In this document: in pieces, positions 18,860 to 27,307 of the stretch
Layout: every line of letters begins with the position of its first letter
How positions within the stretch are numbered: the first letter of the stretch is position 1
Source: Candidatus Dormiibacterota bacterium
GTDB taxonomy: Bacteria; Chloroflexota; Dormibacteria; Aeolococcales; Aeolococcaceae
Direction: 5' to 3'
DNA length: 64,000 bases
Assembly: GCA_003153505.1 (NCBI GenBank)
Contig: PLZA01000067.1
Location: forward strand, 150,920-214,919
Notes under the pieces: generated by a model
Told to the model about the DNA's origin: nothing
The model's input: only the letters and a program-made list of their open reading frames with translations
The model's database searches: none
Translations under genes and position numbers: made by a program

Positions 18860-20443
18860 CTACTCCGCGGCGACTGTGGTCGCGGCCTCGGCGGCGTATC
18901 GCGGCAGGTGGACGTCATCGGACCCCGCGAAGCGCATCGCGCCGGCGACGAGGTGGTGACCGGCGACCTCGTCGATCAGCCGCAGCATCTCCTGGCAGAT
19001 CTGACGGTAACTCGGATGTCCTTGCGGGGAAGTGCGCAACTCGATGAGATGCATGGCCTCGCGCGCGTTGAGCTTGATCACGTAGCGCATCCGGTGTCCG
19101 AGCGTGACCAGGTACGCGGCCTGCTGAGGGAAGGCATCGACGATCTCGCGGTACGCGGCCTCCGCCTCGCGGACGGCGACATGCCATCGCTCAGCCAGCC
19201 CGGCGTCGACAACGGCATCGGGCACCTCGTATCCGAGCGACGGCGTCAGCTCCTGCCATTGGACGGTGAGCATGCGGTGCCGCTGCAGGTCGCGGAAGGC
19301 GCCGTAATCGGACACGACCTCAAAGGTGTAGTCCGTGTGTTCGAAACCGCGGCCGGGACGGTGGCGGCGGTTGCCGCGATGCCCGACCGCGGCGGAGAAC
19401 AGCGCCGCCTTGCGCTCGTCGGAGAGCGGTCGAACCGCGGCCAGCAGCCGCTCCTGCGATGCGTGCGAGTAGGGAAAGAGCGCCGACGCGAGGATTCGGT
19501 CTTCACCGTCGCCGTCCCACTCGACCAGGGTCACACCGGGAGGACCCCACTCGTTCTCGGGGGAGAGGCGATCGGCATCGCCGGCCAGGGAGGCCGCGGT
19601 CTCGCGGAGGTAGTCAACCCAGACCGCGCCTCGATCAGGACGGTCCAGCCGCGTCAGGAACTCCGGGATCAGCTTCTGGAGCTCGACGTTGACCAGCTCG
19701 GCGTATGCCCGCGCCTCCGGGAGCGGGTGGGCACGGAGCCGGAGCACGAGCTGCTCGTAGGCCTGCGGTGACGCGAACATGCCGACGTTGCTCACCGTGC
19801 CGGCCGGGAGCAGACCGCGCATCAGATCCAGCGCCAGCGCCCGGATCGCGCGCCTCCGCGCCTTCTCGTCAGCCTCCGGCGGCAGGGTCTCGTCAAGGTG
19901 CCTGGCGAGGGGTTCCCGCAGCGCCGTGTAGGTGTCGAAGAGCAGGTCCATCGCCCGGACGTAGGTGGCCCCAAGCGGTGACGAGATCAACTCGCGATCG
20001 CGCAGGTACCGGTAGTGGCCGTCGCGCCGGTCCGTATAGGGGATGTACCGCGTCGACTGCTCCAGGTACGCGGCGAGCCGCCCCCACTCGATCGCCTTGG
20101 CGAGGGGTTGCGACACCTGCTCGCACGCGAGATGGACACCGGCCAGCTGCGCCACAGAGTCGTCTCCGTATTCGGCGAGCACGCGTCCGAAGAGGTCGGA
20201 GGCGCGCTCGCGACCGGCGTCGACGGCGCCCGCCGTCTCGCCGGAATGAGCAACCAGGAACTCGTCGACGAGAAGGCGCCGAAGGCTCTTCGAGCTGCGG
20301 CTGTACCGAGCGAAGAGCGCAGCCGCGGTCACCTGCGGCAGATTGGTGAGAGCGAACACTGGACGGTCGAGGTTGGTGACGTGGGGTGCGAGCAGCCGCT
20401 GCTCCTCCGCGCTGAAGGCTTCGACGTAGTAGTCCGCGATCAT
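18860..20443 (-). CDS. Duplicated ThyX-like protein (FAD-dependent thymidylate synthase family)
   Basis: A 527-residue protein, about twice the length of ordinary ThyX (220-250), with two ThyX-like halves. The second half has LQRHRMLTVQWQELTPSLGYE, related to the RHRxxSxxxxSxRY motif, and KLNAREAMHLIELRT, the usual substrate-binding helix. The first half keeps LEQSTRYIPY and SNVGMFASPQAYEQLVLRL, a degenerate counterpart. ThyX methylates dUMP using methylene-tetrahydrofolate and FADH2. Motif drift, including loss of serines in the RHR motif, leaves catalysis uncertain. The ATG at 20443 is used because the fold begins there. Confidence 0.75.
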   Translation of the reverse strand: MIADYYVEAFSAEEQRLLAPHVTNLDRPVFALTNLPQVTAAALFARYSRSSKSLRRLLVDEFLVAHSGETAGAVDAGRERASDLFGRVLAEYGDDSVAQLAGVHLACEQVSQPLAKAIEWGRLAAYLEQSTRYIPYTDRRDGHYRYLRDRELISSPLGATYVRAMDLLFDTYTALREPLARHLDETLPPEADEKARRRAIRALALDLMRGLLPAGTVSNVGMFASPQAYEQLVLRLRAHPLPEARAYAELVNVELQKLIPEFLTRLDRPDRGAVWVDYLRETAASLAGDADRLSPENEWGPPGVTLVEWDGDGEDRILASALFPYSHASQERLLAAVRPLSDERKAALFSAAVGHRGNRRHRPGRGFEHTDYTFEVVSDYGAFRDLQRHRMLTVQWQELTPSLGYEVPDAVVDAGLAERWHVAVREAEAAYREIVDAFPQQAAYLVTLGHRMRYVIKLNAREAMHLIELRTSPQGHPSYRQICQEMLRLIDEVAGHHLVAGAMRFAGSDDVHLPRYAAEAATTVAAE

Positions 20444-20520
20444 CGACGCAACTCTACGGATCGGCGCGGCGGAGCCATCGGGGTGGGGCGGTTTGCGATC
20501 TCGTCTACAATCCGGGCCCA

Positions 20521-21831
20521 ATGGCCGGCGCCGCCGTCCCGACCCCCCGATTTCTTGCCGACGTCTACGACGCGGCGAGCGAGTGCAACAAGTGCTCACT
20601 TTGCCAGGCCACATGCCCGGCATACGTCGTCAATCCCGTCGAATGGGAGACGGCCCGGGGTCGCATCGCGCTGATCCGCGACGCGATGGAAGGTCGCCTC
20701 GAGTTGCGCGACATCGCCGACGGGCCGCTCTCCAGCTGCCTGACATGCGACAACTGCGTCGCCGCCTGTGCTCCTCGGGTCCCGACCGGGCACATCGTCA
20801 GCCGGGCGCGTCAGGAGCTGCACGCCCAGGAGGGATATCCCTGGGCTCAGTCCTTCGCGCTGCGCGGCGTGCTGCCGCGACCGGGCGCGCTGCGCGCGCT
20901 CCACGCGTTCGCCCGCTTCACCCGGCGCACCGGGCTCTACGGCCTGGCGCGTCGCACCGGACTGCTGTCATGGCTCGGCACCATGGGGGCGCTCGCCGAG
21001 CAGGGCGGTCCACCGCCAGACCGCACCGTGTACCAGATGCTGGGCGATCTCCCGGCGCCCACGCAGCCGCTGCGCGGGTCGGTGGCGATGCTGGTGTGCT
21101 GCCTCTCGAATCTCACCGCACCGGAGGCCACCGACGCCACCATCCGCGTGCTGCTCGCCTCCGGCTACGAGGTGCGCGTCCCCCAACTCGGATGCAGCGG
21201 CCTGCCCGCGCGCACGCTCGGCGACCGCGACGCGATGGTGGACATGGCGATCCGCAACAGCGCCGCGCTGAGCCACATCGCCGTTGACGCGTACATCGGA
21301 GACACCGCGTCCTGCACCGAGCACTATCGCGAGTACGGCAGCATCGCCGGGGACGATCGTCAGGTGGGAGCCAGCGCGCGTGAGGTTGCACATCACACCG
21401 CGCTTGCGAGTGACTTCCTGGATCGCAACGGCGTGCGCGGTGACCTCGGCCCGCTCCGTTGGCGGGTGACCATCGACGAGCCGTGCGCGCTGCCGATCGA
21501 CGGACCCGAGCGCGGCGCGATGCAACGCCTCCTCGATCAGATTCCGCACCTCGAGGTCGTGCAACTGCACGAGCGGGCGATGTGTTGCGGCGGTGCCGGA
21601 ACCTACTTCGCCCGGCAGCCCGAGCGCAGCGAGGAGATCCTGCGGCGCAAGTTCGAGAATATCCGCGCCAGCGGCGCGGAGATCGTGGTCACTGAGAACA
21701 TCTCGTGCCTGCTGCAGTTGCGCGCCGGCGCGGCGCGTTACGCGCCGAACGTCAAGGTCATGCACATCATGGAAGTGATGCTCGCGTCCCTGCAGGGCGC
21801 CGAGCGGCGGCGCGCCGTCCTCGCGGGCTAA
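20521..21831 (+). CDS. Fe-S binding heterodisulfide-reductase-type subunit (GlcF/GlpC-like)
   Basis: A 436-residue protein. Two N-terminal [4Fe-4S] ferredoxin motifs, CNKCSLCQATCPAYV and CLTCDNCVAACAPRVPTG, are followed by two CCG-type domains (CCLSN near residue 196 and MCCGGAGTYF near residue 357). This is the layout of glycolate oxidase iron-sulfur subunit GlcF and GlpC, which pass electrons from a flavoprotein to quinone. No glcD-like flavoprotein gene is adjacent, so the partner is unknown. Its stop overlaps the convergent hemQ stop by 4 bp. Confidence 0.83.
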   Translation: MAGAAVPTPRFLADVYDAASECNKCSLCQATCPAYVVNPVEWETARGRIALIRDAMEGRLELRDIADGPLSSCLTCDNCVAACAPRVPTGHIVSRARQELHAQEGYPWAQSFALRGVLPRPGALRALHAFARFTRRTGLYGLARRTGLLSWLGTMGALAEQGGPPPDRTVYQMLGDLPAPTQPLRGSVAMLVCCLSNLTAPEATDATIRVLLASGYEVRVPQLGCSGLPARTLGDRDAMVDMAIRNSAALSHIAVDAYIGDTASCTEHYREYGSIAGDDRQVGASAREVAHHTALASDFLDRNGVRGDLGPLRWRVTIDEPCALPIDGPERGAMQRLLDQIPHLEVVQLHERAMCCGGAGTYFARQPERSEEILRRKFENIRASGAEIVVTENISCLLQLRAGAARYAPNVKVMHIMEVMLASLQGAERRRAVLAG

Positions 21832-22577
21832 CCGAGGGCTGATAGCACCTCGTCGACATCCATCGCGATGCAGGTGAACGAGGGAACGTCACGCACGGTG
21901 TGCGTGGAGGCTTCGCTGTTGCGCATCTCGTGGACCAGGTCGAGGAAGTCGGCAACTGAGTCGCTTTCGAACGCGACCACAAACTCCTGGTCGTCAAGTC
22001 CAAACGAGTAGGTGGTGTTGATCTTGACCCCGGGATACTTGTGGCCCATGGCGATGTGCTCGCTCATCTGCCGCTGGCGCTCGTCGGCGCTCAGCCGGTA
22101 CCAGGCTCGAGTCTTCACGAACGGATAGACGAAGAGGTAGCGGCGCCCGGTCGGAGCGATGACCAGCCGGTTGCTCCTCCCCTCCTGATTCGCATGACGA
22201 TGCTTCTCGACGTACATGCTCTGCTTGGTCATGGAGAAGTAGCTGTACGGGGACTCGAGATATGCCGCCATGCGGGTGCGGTTGAGGCGGGCCGCAAACT
22301 CGTGCAGGTCATCGATGCGTTCGCTGACGATCCAGAGCAGGAAATCGGCGTCGCCGCGCGTGCCGACGGTGCTGTACGGACGGATGAGGACGCCTTCGCG
22401 ATCGCCGATCTCACGCACGAGGGCCGCGACCTCCTCGCGATCGGCCGCGCGCTCCGTCGCCGGCCGCAGACGCCACTCGGGGCGCACGCGATAGAAGGCG
22501 AAGCGAATGTGCTGGCGCGCAGCCGGCACCGGGACCGTCGAGTCCCGAACCGTCAGCGGTGCGGTCACCTCGGACAT
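21828..22577 (-). CDS. hemQ: HemQ, coproheme decarboxylase (chlorite dismutase family)
   Basis: A 249-residue Cld-family protein. YSTVGTRGDADFLLWIVS, the YFSMTKQSMYVE tract and HKYPGVKINTTYSFGLDDQEFVVAFE follow HemQ order, and the His of GHKYPGVK corresponds to the proximal heme ligand. HemQ converts coproheme III to heme b in the coproporphyrin-dependent pathway of Gram-positive-type bacteria. The distal Arg of true chlorite dismutases is not evident, supporting the biosynthetic role. Other hem genes are not in the window. Confidence 0.85.
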   Translation of the reverse strand: MSEVTAPLTVRDSTVPVPAARQHIRFAFYRVRPEWRLRPATERAADREEVAALVREIGDREGVLIRPYSTVGTRGDADFLLWIVSERIDDLHEFAARLNRTRMAAYLESPYSYFSMTKQSMYVEKHRHANQEGRSNRLVIAPTGRRYLFVYPFVKTRAWYRLSADERQRQMSEHIAMGHKYPGVKINTTYSFGLDDQEFVVAFESDSVADFLDLVHEMRNSEASTHTVRDVPSFTCIAMDVDEVLSALG

Positions 22578-22626
22578 GGCGCAGTCATCGTACCCGAGGT
22601 GATCACGCCCACCGGCGCCGTCAGCG

Positions 22627-23175
22627 TCACGCTCCGCCGCCCGATGCTTCAGCGAGTGCGCGCTTGCGCAGCAGGCGCTGCTCCCGGCGGACGCGAGCTT
22701 CGGCCTGGCGGCGGCGCTGCTCCTCGGTGACCGCGATGACCTTGGCGACCTCCGCCGGTCTGCCGTCGCGGTCGAGGCCCACGTAGACCAGGTGCGCGCT
22801 GGCGACGTGGAGCTTTTCGCCGGACGGGATGCGCTCGACGTCGACACGAACGCTGATCTCCATCGAGGTGTGGTGCGCGTCGTTGACGCGCGCATGCACG
22901 GTGAGCAGATCACCGATGTAGACGGGCGCGAGAAAGCTCATCTCGTCCATGGTCGCAGTCACGACGCGGCGTCGCGCATGCTTCACCGCGGCGATACCCG
23001 CCGCGGTATCGACCAGACGCATGATCGTGCCGCCGTGCACGTATCCGGAGTTGTTCGCGTGCTCGATCTCCATGGCGACCGACAGCAACGTCTCGGATTC
23101 AGAGGTCGGGCGCGGCGTGAGATCCACGTTGCTGTACAGGTTGTTACGGTCCTCACGCGAGCGGATGAAGTCCAT
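22627..23175 (-). CDS. Acyl-CoA thioesterase (hotdog fold)
   Basis: A 182-residue hotdog protein. NSGYVHGGTIMRLVDTAAGIAA includes the HGGxxMxxxD pattern of YciA/BFIT-like acyl-CoA thioesterases, and the helix packs as usual against the strand carrying VTATMDEMSFLAPVYIGD. It hydrolyses acyl-CoA to free acid and CoA. The C-terminal 30 residues (EEQRRRQAEARVRREQR) are a highly charged helix not required for the fold. Its ATG overlaps the stop of the upstream amidohydrolase (TGATG). Confidence 0.83.
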   Translation of the reverse strand: MDFIRSREDRNNLYSNVDLTPRPTSESETLLSVAMEIEHANNSGYVHGGTIMRLVDTAAGIAAVKHARRRVVTATMDEMSFLAPVYIGDLLTVHARVNDAHHTSMEISVRVDVERIPSGEKLHVASAHLVYVGLDRDGRPAEVAKVIAVTEEQRRRQAEARVRREQRLLRKRALAEASGGGA

Positions 23176-24368
23176 CAGCGGAGGACGTCCAGGCTGGCTC
23201 GAACCAGCGTTTCCACGCCGACGGGGAGCGCCGCCTCGTCGATGTCGAAGTACGCGCTGTGATGGGGCGGGACGGGACCGCGTTCGGGATGCCCGGCGCC
23301 GACCAGGAAGTAGCAGCCAGGGGCTCGCTCGAGAAAGCACGCGACATCGTCACCGACGGTGAGGGGGACGGCGATGTCGACGTGGTCCTCACCGACGGTG
23401 GCTTCGGCCGCGCGCCGAACGAGGTCCGCCGTGGCGGGGTCGGAGACCACTGGAGGGCAGCCGCTGCCACGCCAGAAGGTCGCCTCGGCGCCGTATCCGC
23501 TTGCCACCGCGGTGGCGATCTCCGCGACTCGCGTCAGGAGACGTTCGCGCTCGGTTGCGTCGATCGCCCGTGTGGTGCCGAGCAACTCGGCTGAATCGGC
23601 GATCACGTTGAAGGCGGTCCCAGCAGTGACCCGGCCGATGGTGATCACCGCGGGGGAGAACGGCGACGTCTCCCTGCTGATGATCGCCTGGATGGCGAGG
23701 ATCACCTGCGCGGTCACCACCACGGGATCGATGGCGGTGTGGGGCATGCCACCGTGCCCACCCCGGCCCTGGATGGTGACCGAGAAGCTGTCGGCACTGC
23801 CAAAGATGACGCCCGACTTGACCGCAACTCGCCCGGTCTGCAGCGGTGCCCAGAGGTGGATGCCCAGCACACGGTCGACGCCCTCCGCGGCTCCCTCCTC
23901 GATCATCGGCATCGCTCCCGAGGCGGTCTCTTCGGCCGGCTGGAAGCAGAGCCGTACCCGCCCCGCCCAGCTGTCCCGCAGGGCGACCAGTGCGCTCGCG
24001 GCTCCGAGCGCCATGGCCACGTGGCCGTCATGCCCGCAAGCGTGCATGACGCCGTCGACAGCGGAGGTGACCACGCGGCCGTCGCCGCGCTCGACGATGG
24101 GCAGCGCGTCCATGTCGGCGCGCAGCATCAGGGTCGGACCGGGCTTGCCGCTGTCGAGATCGGCAACGACACCGGTGCCACCGATGCCACTTCGAACGGT
24201 GAAGCCGAGCTCGGTGCTCCTGCGCGCGGCGAGCTCCGCCGTGGCGCGCTCCTGCAGCGACAGTTCAGGGTGCTTGTGGAGCTCGCGCCGCGTCTCAGTG
24301 ACCTCTTCGCGAGATCTGTCGACCTCGGCTCGGATGCGTGAATCGAGGTCCGCGGCCGGGCCGCTCAC
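23175..24368 (-). CDS. M20-family amidohydrolase (N-acyl amino acid/hippurate hydrolase type)
   Basis: A 397-residue metallohydrolase. RRELHKHPELS opens the domain, LMLRADMDALP and the metal-binding HACGHDGHVAMALG follow, and QPAEE holds the catalytic glutamate. A dimerisation lid domain starts near GRGGHGGMPH. The family removes acyl groups from amino acids or conjugates such as indole-acetyl amino acids, and the substrate cannot be chosen from sequence. The GTG start overlaps the upstream receiver-like gene as GTGA. Confidence 0.87.
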   Translation of the reverse strand: MSGPAADLDSRIRAEVDRSREEVTETRRELHKHPELSLQERATAELAARRSTELGFTVRSGIGGTGVVADLDSGKPGPTLMLRADMDALPIVERGDGRVVTSAVDGVMHACGHDGHVAMALGAASALVALRDSWAGRVRLCFQPAEETASGAMPMIEEGAAEGVDRVLGIHLWAPLQTGRVAVKSGVIFGSADSFSVTIQGRGGHGGMPHTAIDPVVVTAQVILAIQAIISRETSPFSPAVITIGRVTAGTAFNVIADSAELLGTTRAIDATERERLLTRVAEIATAVASGYGAEATFWRGSGCPPVVSDPATADLVRRAAEATVGEDHVDIAVPLTVGDDVACFLERAPGCYFLVGAGHPERGPVPPHHSAYFDIDEAALPVGVETLVRASLDVLR

Positions 24369-24718
24369 GCCGAGCCGGCCGCAGCGGCACCCGACCGACG
24401 CAGCGCCACCGCCTGAATCGAGCCGTTGTTGACCACCCGGGTCGCGCCGGACGCACGCGCGCGCCGTCGCAGCGCGAGGTCGCCGTGATGCGAGAAGCCG
24501 ACGATCTCCAGATCCGGGCGCTCGTCATGCAGACGTCTGATCAGCCCGAGGCGTGCCTCGACAGCCGCGTTGAGATCCACGAAGAGCAGGGTCACGTCGG
24601 GGACCGAATCGCCGGTCACCAGCACTGCGCTGCCCCCCGCCCGACGCATGGTGGTGCCGAGCTGGCTGGCGAACATGAGGTCGTCACTGACCAGTGCGAC
24701 CGTGCCCGGTGAGCCCAT
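24365..24718 (-). CDS. Receiver-like domain protein, probably non-phosphorylated
   Basis: A 117-residue alpha/beta protein resembling a CheY-type receiver domain: VALVSDDLMF matches strand 1 with an acidic pair, VTLLFVDLNA places an Asp at the usual phospho-acceptor strand, and IVGFSHHGD with ARASGATRVV matches strands 4-5. The conserved Lys of strand 5 is not obvious, so it may be a pseudo-receiver. No kinase or output domain is attached. It is the first gene of the operon with the amidohydrolase and thioesterase. Confidence 0.55.
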   Translation of the reverse strand: MGSPGTVALVSDDLMFASQLGTTMRRAGGSAVLVTGDSVPDVTLLFVDLNAAVEARLGLIRRLHDERPDLEIVGFSHHGDLALRRRARASGATRVVNNGSIQAVALRRSGAAAAGSA

Positions 24719-24849
24719 GCCGCCATCATAGGTGCGAGGGCCGCCCGCGCTCGGGCAGACTGCGCGACGCGGTCGGGACGCCCGCCGCAGCAGACCGTGA
24801 TTGCCACAGATCGCGCCGCAACACGCGCAGCAACGAAGGAGTGCCATCC

Positions 24850-25698
24850 ATGGAGATCGGGAGTGTCGGGATCATCGGCGCCGGGCTGATGGGATCGGGA
24901 ATCGCCGAAGTGTGCGCCCGCAACGGCATCCGGACGCTGGTCACCGAGGCGGGCACAGAGCAGCTGGCGGCCGGACAGCGCCGGGTCACGGCATCGCTCG
25001 AGCGCGGGCGTAAGACCGGCAAGCTCAGTGACGAGGACGTTGATCGCATCAACGGCCTCCTGACCTTCACCCCTCGCCTGGAGGATTTCGCGGAATGCGA
25101 TTTCTGCGTCGAGGCGATCGTCGAGCAGCTCCCGGCCAAGGTCACCCTCTTCGAGCGGCTCGACCACATCGTTTCCGAGAAAGCGATCCTCGCCACCAAC
25201 ACCTCCGCCCTCCCGATCATCGAGATCGCCCGGGCAACCCGGCGTCCGGATCGCGTGATCGGTACCCACTTCTTCAACCCGGCCCCGGTGATGAATTTGA
25301 TCGAGGTCGTTCGAAGCATCGCCACCAGTGACGAGACGCTGCAGGACACGCGAGCGCTCGGGGAGCGACTCGGCAAGCGCATCATCGTCGCCCAGGATCG
25401 CGGCGGTTTCATCGTCAACCTGCTGCTGATCCCGTTCCTCACCCACGCGATCCGGCTGTACGAATCGGGGTTTGCGACGCGCGACGATATCGATGAGGGG
25501 ATGCGGCTCGGCTGCGGTCACCCCATGGGTCCCCTCCAGCTGCTCGACTACATCGGCCTCGACACCGCGATGTTCGTGTGCGAGTCGCTGTACGAGGAAT
25601 ACGCGAACAGCGACTTCGCTCCTCCTCCACTGCTGCGCCGGATGGTGTCGGCGGGCTACCTCGGCAAGAAGAGCGGACGCGGCTTCTACGAGTACTGA
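24850..25698 (+). CDS. 3-hydroxybutyryl-CoA dehydrogenase
   Basis: A 282-residue two-domain dehydrogenase. The NAD motif is GIIGAGLMGSGIAEV at residues 7-21, the catalytic His is in GTHFFNPAPVMNLIEV, the Glu partner is at CVEAIVE, and the C-terminal helical domain has GCGHPMGPLQLLDYIGLD. It interconverts (S)-3-hydroxybutyryl-CoA and acetoacetyl-CoA in fatty-acid or butanoate metabolism. AAGGAG precedes the ATG at ideal spacing. The gene stands alone between convergent neighbours, and its hydratase partner may be the distant crotonase gene at 4312. Confidence 0.9.
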   Translation: MEIGSVGIIGAGLMGSGIAEVCARNGIRTLVTEAGTEQLAAGQRRVTASLERGRKTGKLSDEDVDRINGLLTFTPRLEDFAECDFCVEAIVEQLPAKVTLFERLDHIVSEKAILATNTSALPIIEIARATRRPDRVIGTHFFNPAPVMNLIEVVRSIATSDETLQDTRALGERLGKRIIVAQDRGGFIVNLLLIPFLTHAIRLYESGFATRDDIDEGMRLGCGHPMGPLQLLDYIGLDTAMFVCESLYEEYANSDFAPPPLLRRMVSAGYLGKKSGRGFYEY

Positions 25699-25711
25699 CG
25701 CAGTCGACCGG

Positions 25712-26146
25712 TCAGTTGGGTCGCTCCGCCGGCACGGGTGCCGGCGCCTGGCGTTCCTCGACCGTGAGGTTGACTGCGCCGATCCGGCTGCCGCCTGTCC
25801 AGAACTCGGTCGTGTAAAGCCCGGGCTCGCCGAACATCGGCTGGAGGACGGTCACCGTCGAGATGCTGACCTCCTGCCCGGGAACGAGCCGAGCACCGGC
25901 GGCCTGGAACTGCAGGGTCACGGGCGCGAGCACCAGCTTGCCCTGGGCGTCGATAAGGCGAAGCTCGACCTGATGCGCCTGCCCCACGTCGGCGGCGCTG
26001 AAGCGGAAGCCCGCCACCACGGCGAACGCCGCTCTGCCGGGGAGTGACGCCATGGAGAGGGCGCTGAAGCCACCCCCGAGCACGTAGAGCTTGCCGTCAG
26101 GGGGCACCACTGCGCTGTCTGCAAAGAACGCAAAGCTCAGGTCCAT
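25712..26146 (-). CDS. DUF6941-like beta-sandwich protein
   Basis: A 144-residue protein opening MDLSFAFFADSAVVPPDGKLYVLGGGF, typical of a small conserved family in high-GC soil and freshwater bacteria (DUF6941). The rest alternates hydrophobic and polar residues as in a beta-sandwich, ending in a proline-rich tail. No catalytic motif or signal peptide is visible. Function unknown. It converges with the dehydrogenase gene and is divergent from the ferredoxin gene. Confidence 0.6.
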   Translation of the reverse strand: MDLSFAFFADSAVVPPDGKLYVLGGGFSALSMASLPGRAAFAVVAGFRFSAADVGQAHQVELRLIDAQGKLVLAPVTLQFQAAGARLVPGQEVSISTVTVLQPMFGEPGLYTTEFWTGGSRIGAVNLTVEERQAPAPVPAERPN

Positions 26147-26210
26147 CCTGAGGTACTTTCGCACGCGGGCACGGGACGAAGCCGCGCCCCGAAGGGCGAC
26201 CATTGGCGTG

Positions 26211-26546
26211 ATGAGCGATCGAGCCCACCGGAACCTGCACGTTTTCGTCTGTACGACCGTGGGTCGGCACCACTGCGGTGGGCAGGGTTCGGAGCACATC
26301 CTCCAGCGGCTGCGCGATGAGGTCGAGCGTCTCGAGCTGACCTGGGTGCGGACCACGCGGATGGGATGCAACCAGCAGCATCACCAGGGGCCGATCCTGA
26401 TCGTCTATCCCGACGGCGTCTGGTACGGCCGCCTCCAGGTCCCGGATGTCGACGAGATCATCACCGAGCACCTCATCGGCGGCCGCCCGGTCGAGCGTTT
26501 GCGCATCGTTCCGGACGGTCCATGGTCGGCCACCTCACTGACCTGA
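26211..26546 (+). CDS. Thioredoxin-fold [2Fe-2S] ferredoxin with 3Cys-1His ligand set
   Basis: A 111-residue protein of the thioredoxin-like ferredoxin family: HVFVCTTVGRHHC at residues 10-22, MGCNQQHHQGPILIVYPDGVWY at 51-72 and an IITEHLIGG tail. Ordinary members have four cysteines. Here three remain (C14, C22, C53) and the fourth position in the CxxxC pair is His57. A His ligand would raise the reduction potential, as in mitoNEET-type clusters, but cluster binding is inferred. Such ferredoxins are proposed electron carriers or Fe-S storage proteins. Confidence 0.75.
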   Translation: MSDRAHRNLHVFVCTTVGRHHCGGQGSEHILQRLRDEVERLELTWVRTTRMGCNQQHHQGPILIVYPDGVWYGRLQVPDVDEIITEHLIGGRPVERLRIVPDGPWSATSLT

Positions 26547-26603
26547 AACGGTGCAGGAGTGTAGGGTGAATCCGAGCGATTCATCGACACAGGAGGCGAC
26601 GAC

Positions 26604-26867
26604 ATGGGCTATTTCCGAGGATTGGTACACGGAGCGGCGGTGGGAACCGTGGTCGGACTCTGCGTCGCACCCCAGACTGGCGACAAGACCCGCGCGCAAC
26701 TCCGCGTCATGTCTGCTGCGGCGCGCGAGGGCGCGATGACGACCGGTCGTGCGCTGAGCAGGGCAAAGCCGATGGCGAGCGGCGCCGTCCACATGGTTGC
26801 AACCGCGAGACACCGCGGCGAGCACGCAGCCAACGGCACCGCATCGGCGAGCGGCGCCGCGGTCTAG
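26604..26867 (+). CDS. YtxH-like small glycine-rich membrane-associated protein
   Basis: An 87-residue protein whose first 30 residues (GLVHGAAVGTVVGLCVAPQTGDKTR) match the start of YtxH-type general stress proteins: a short glycine-rich hydrophobic segment followed by AP-x-G-x-x-TR. The remainder is an alanine-rich amphipathic helix. GGAGG precedes the ATG. Members are usually stress-induced and function is undefined. Confidence 0.6.
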   Translation: MGYFRGLVHGAAVGTVVGLCVAPQTGDKTRAQLRVMSAAAREGAMTTGRALSRAKPMASGAVHMVATARHRGEHAANGTASASGAAV

Positions 26868-26886
26868 AGCCACCCGATACGGGGGC

Positions 26887-27303
26887 TCAGGCTGCCGCTG
26901 TCTCGGTCGTCGACCCGCCCAATCCGCAGAGAACTCCGAGCGCGCCGGTGATGAGGTCGAAGATGTTCATCACCACCGTGAAGTGCATCCCGGCGATGCT
27001 GCGCGTCCCGGACGCCGTGTCCGGAGAGACGAAGCCGATCAGCGCGAGGAGCAGCAACACAACGCCGACCGTCACGACGATCTCGCCGGCGATCCGCTCC
27101 GACGCTCGAAACCCGGCGAATGCCAGCGCGGCGCCGATGACTATATCGAAGACGTCGCGTACGTAGGTCAGGTGCAGGACCATCGGTCCCACATTGCCCT
27201 CGGGTTGGTGGTGGAGCAGCGTGCCGGCGTCGCCGGTCAGCATGCCACCGAGGCCCACCGCGAGGAAGACGACCGCTCCAAACTGCGCGTACAGGCGTGC
27301 CAT
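26887..27303 (-). CDS. DUF4383-like membrane protein
   Basis: A 138-residue protein with four hydrophobic spans. The loop NVGPMVLHLTYVRDVFDIVIGAAL between spans 1 and 2 resembles DUF4383 proteins, which carry N-x-x-H-L motifs in the same place. No function is known. It lies 4 bp downstream of the phosphatase gene on the same strand and is probably cotranscribed with it. Confidence 0.55.
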   Translation of the reverse strand: MARLYAQFGAVVFLAVGLGGMLTGDAGTLLHHQPEGNVGPMVLHLTYVRDVFDIVIGAALAFAGFRASERIAGEIVVTVGVVLLLLALIGFVSPDTASGTRSIAGMHFTVVMNIFDLITGALGVLCGLGGSTTETAAA

Positions 27304-27307
27304 TGGA

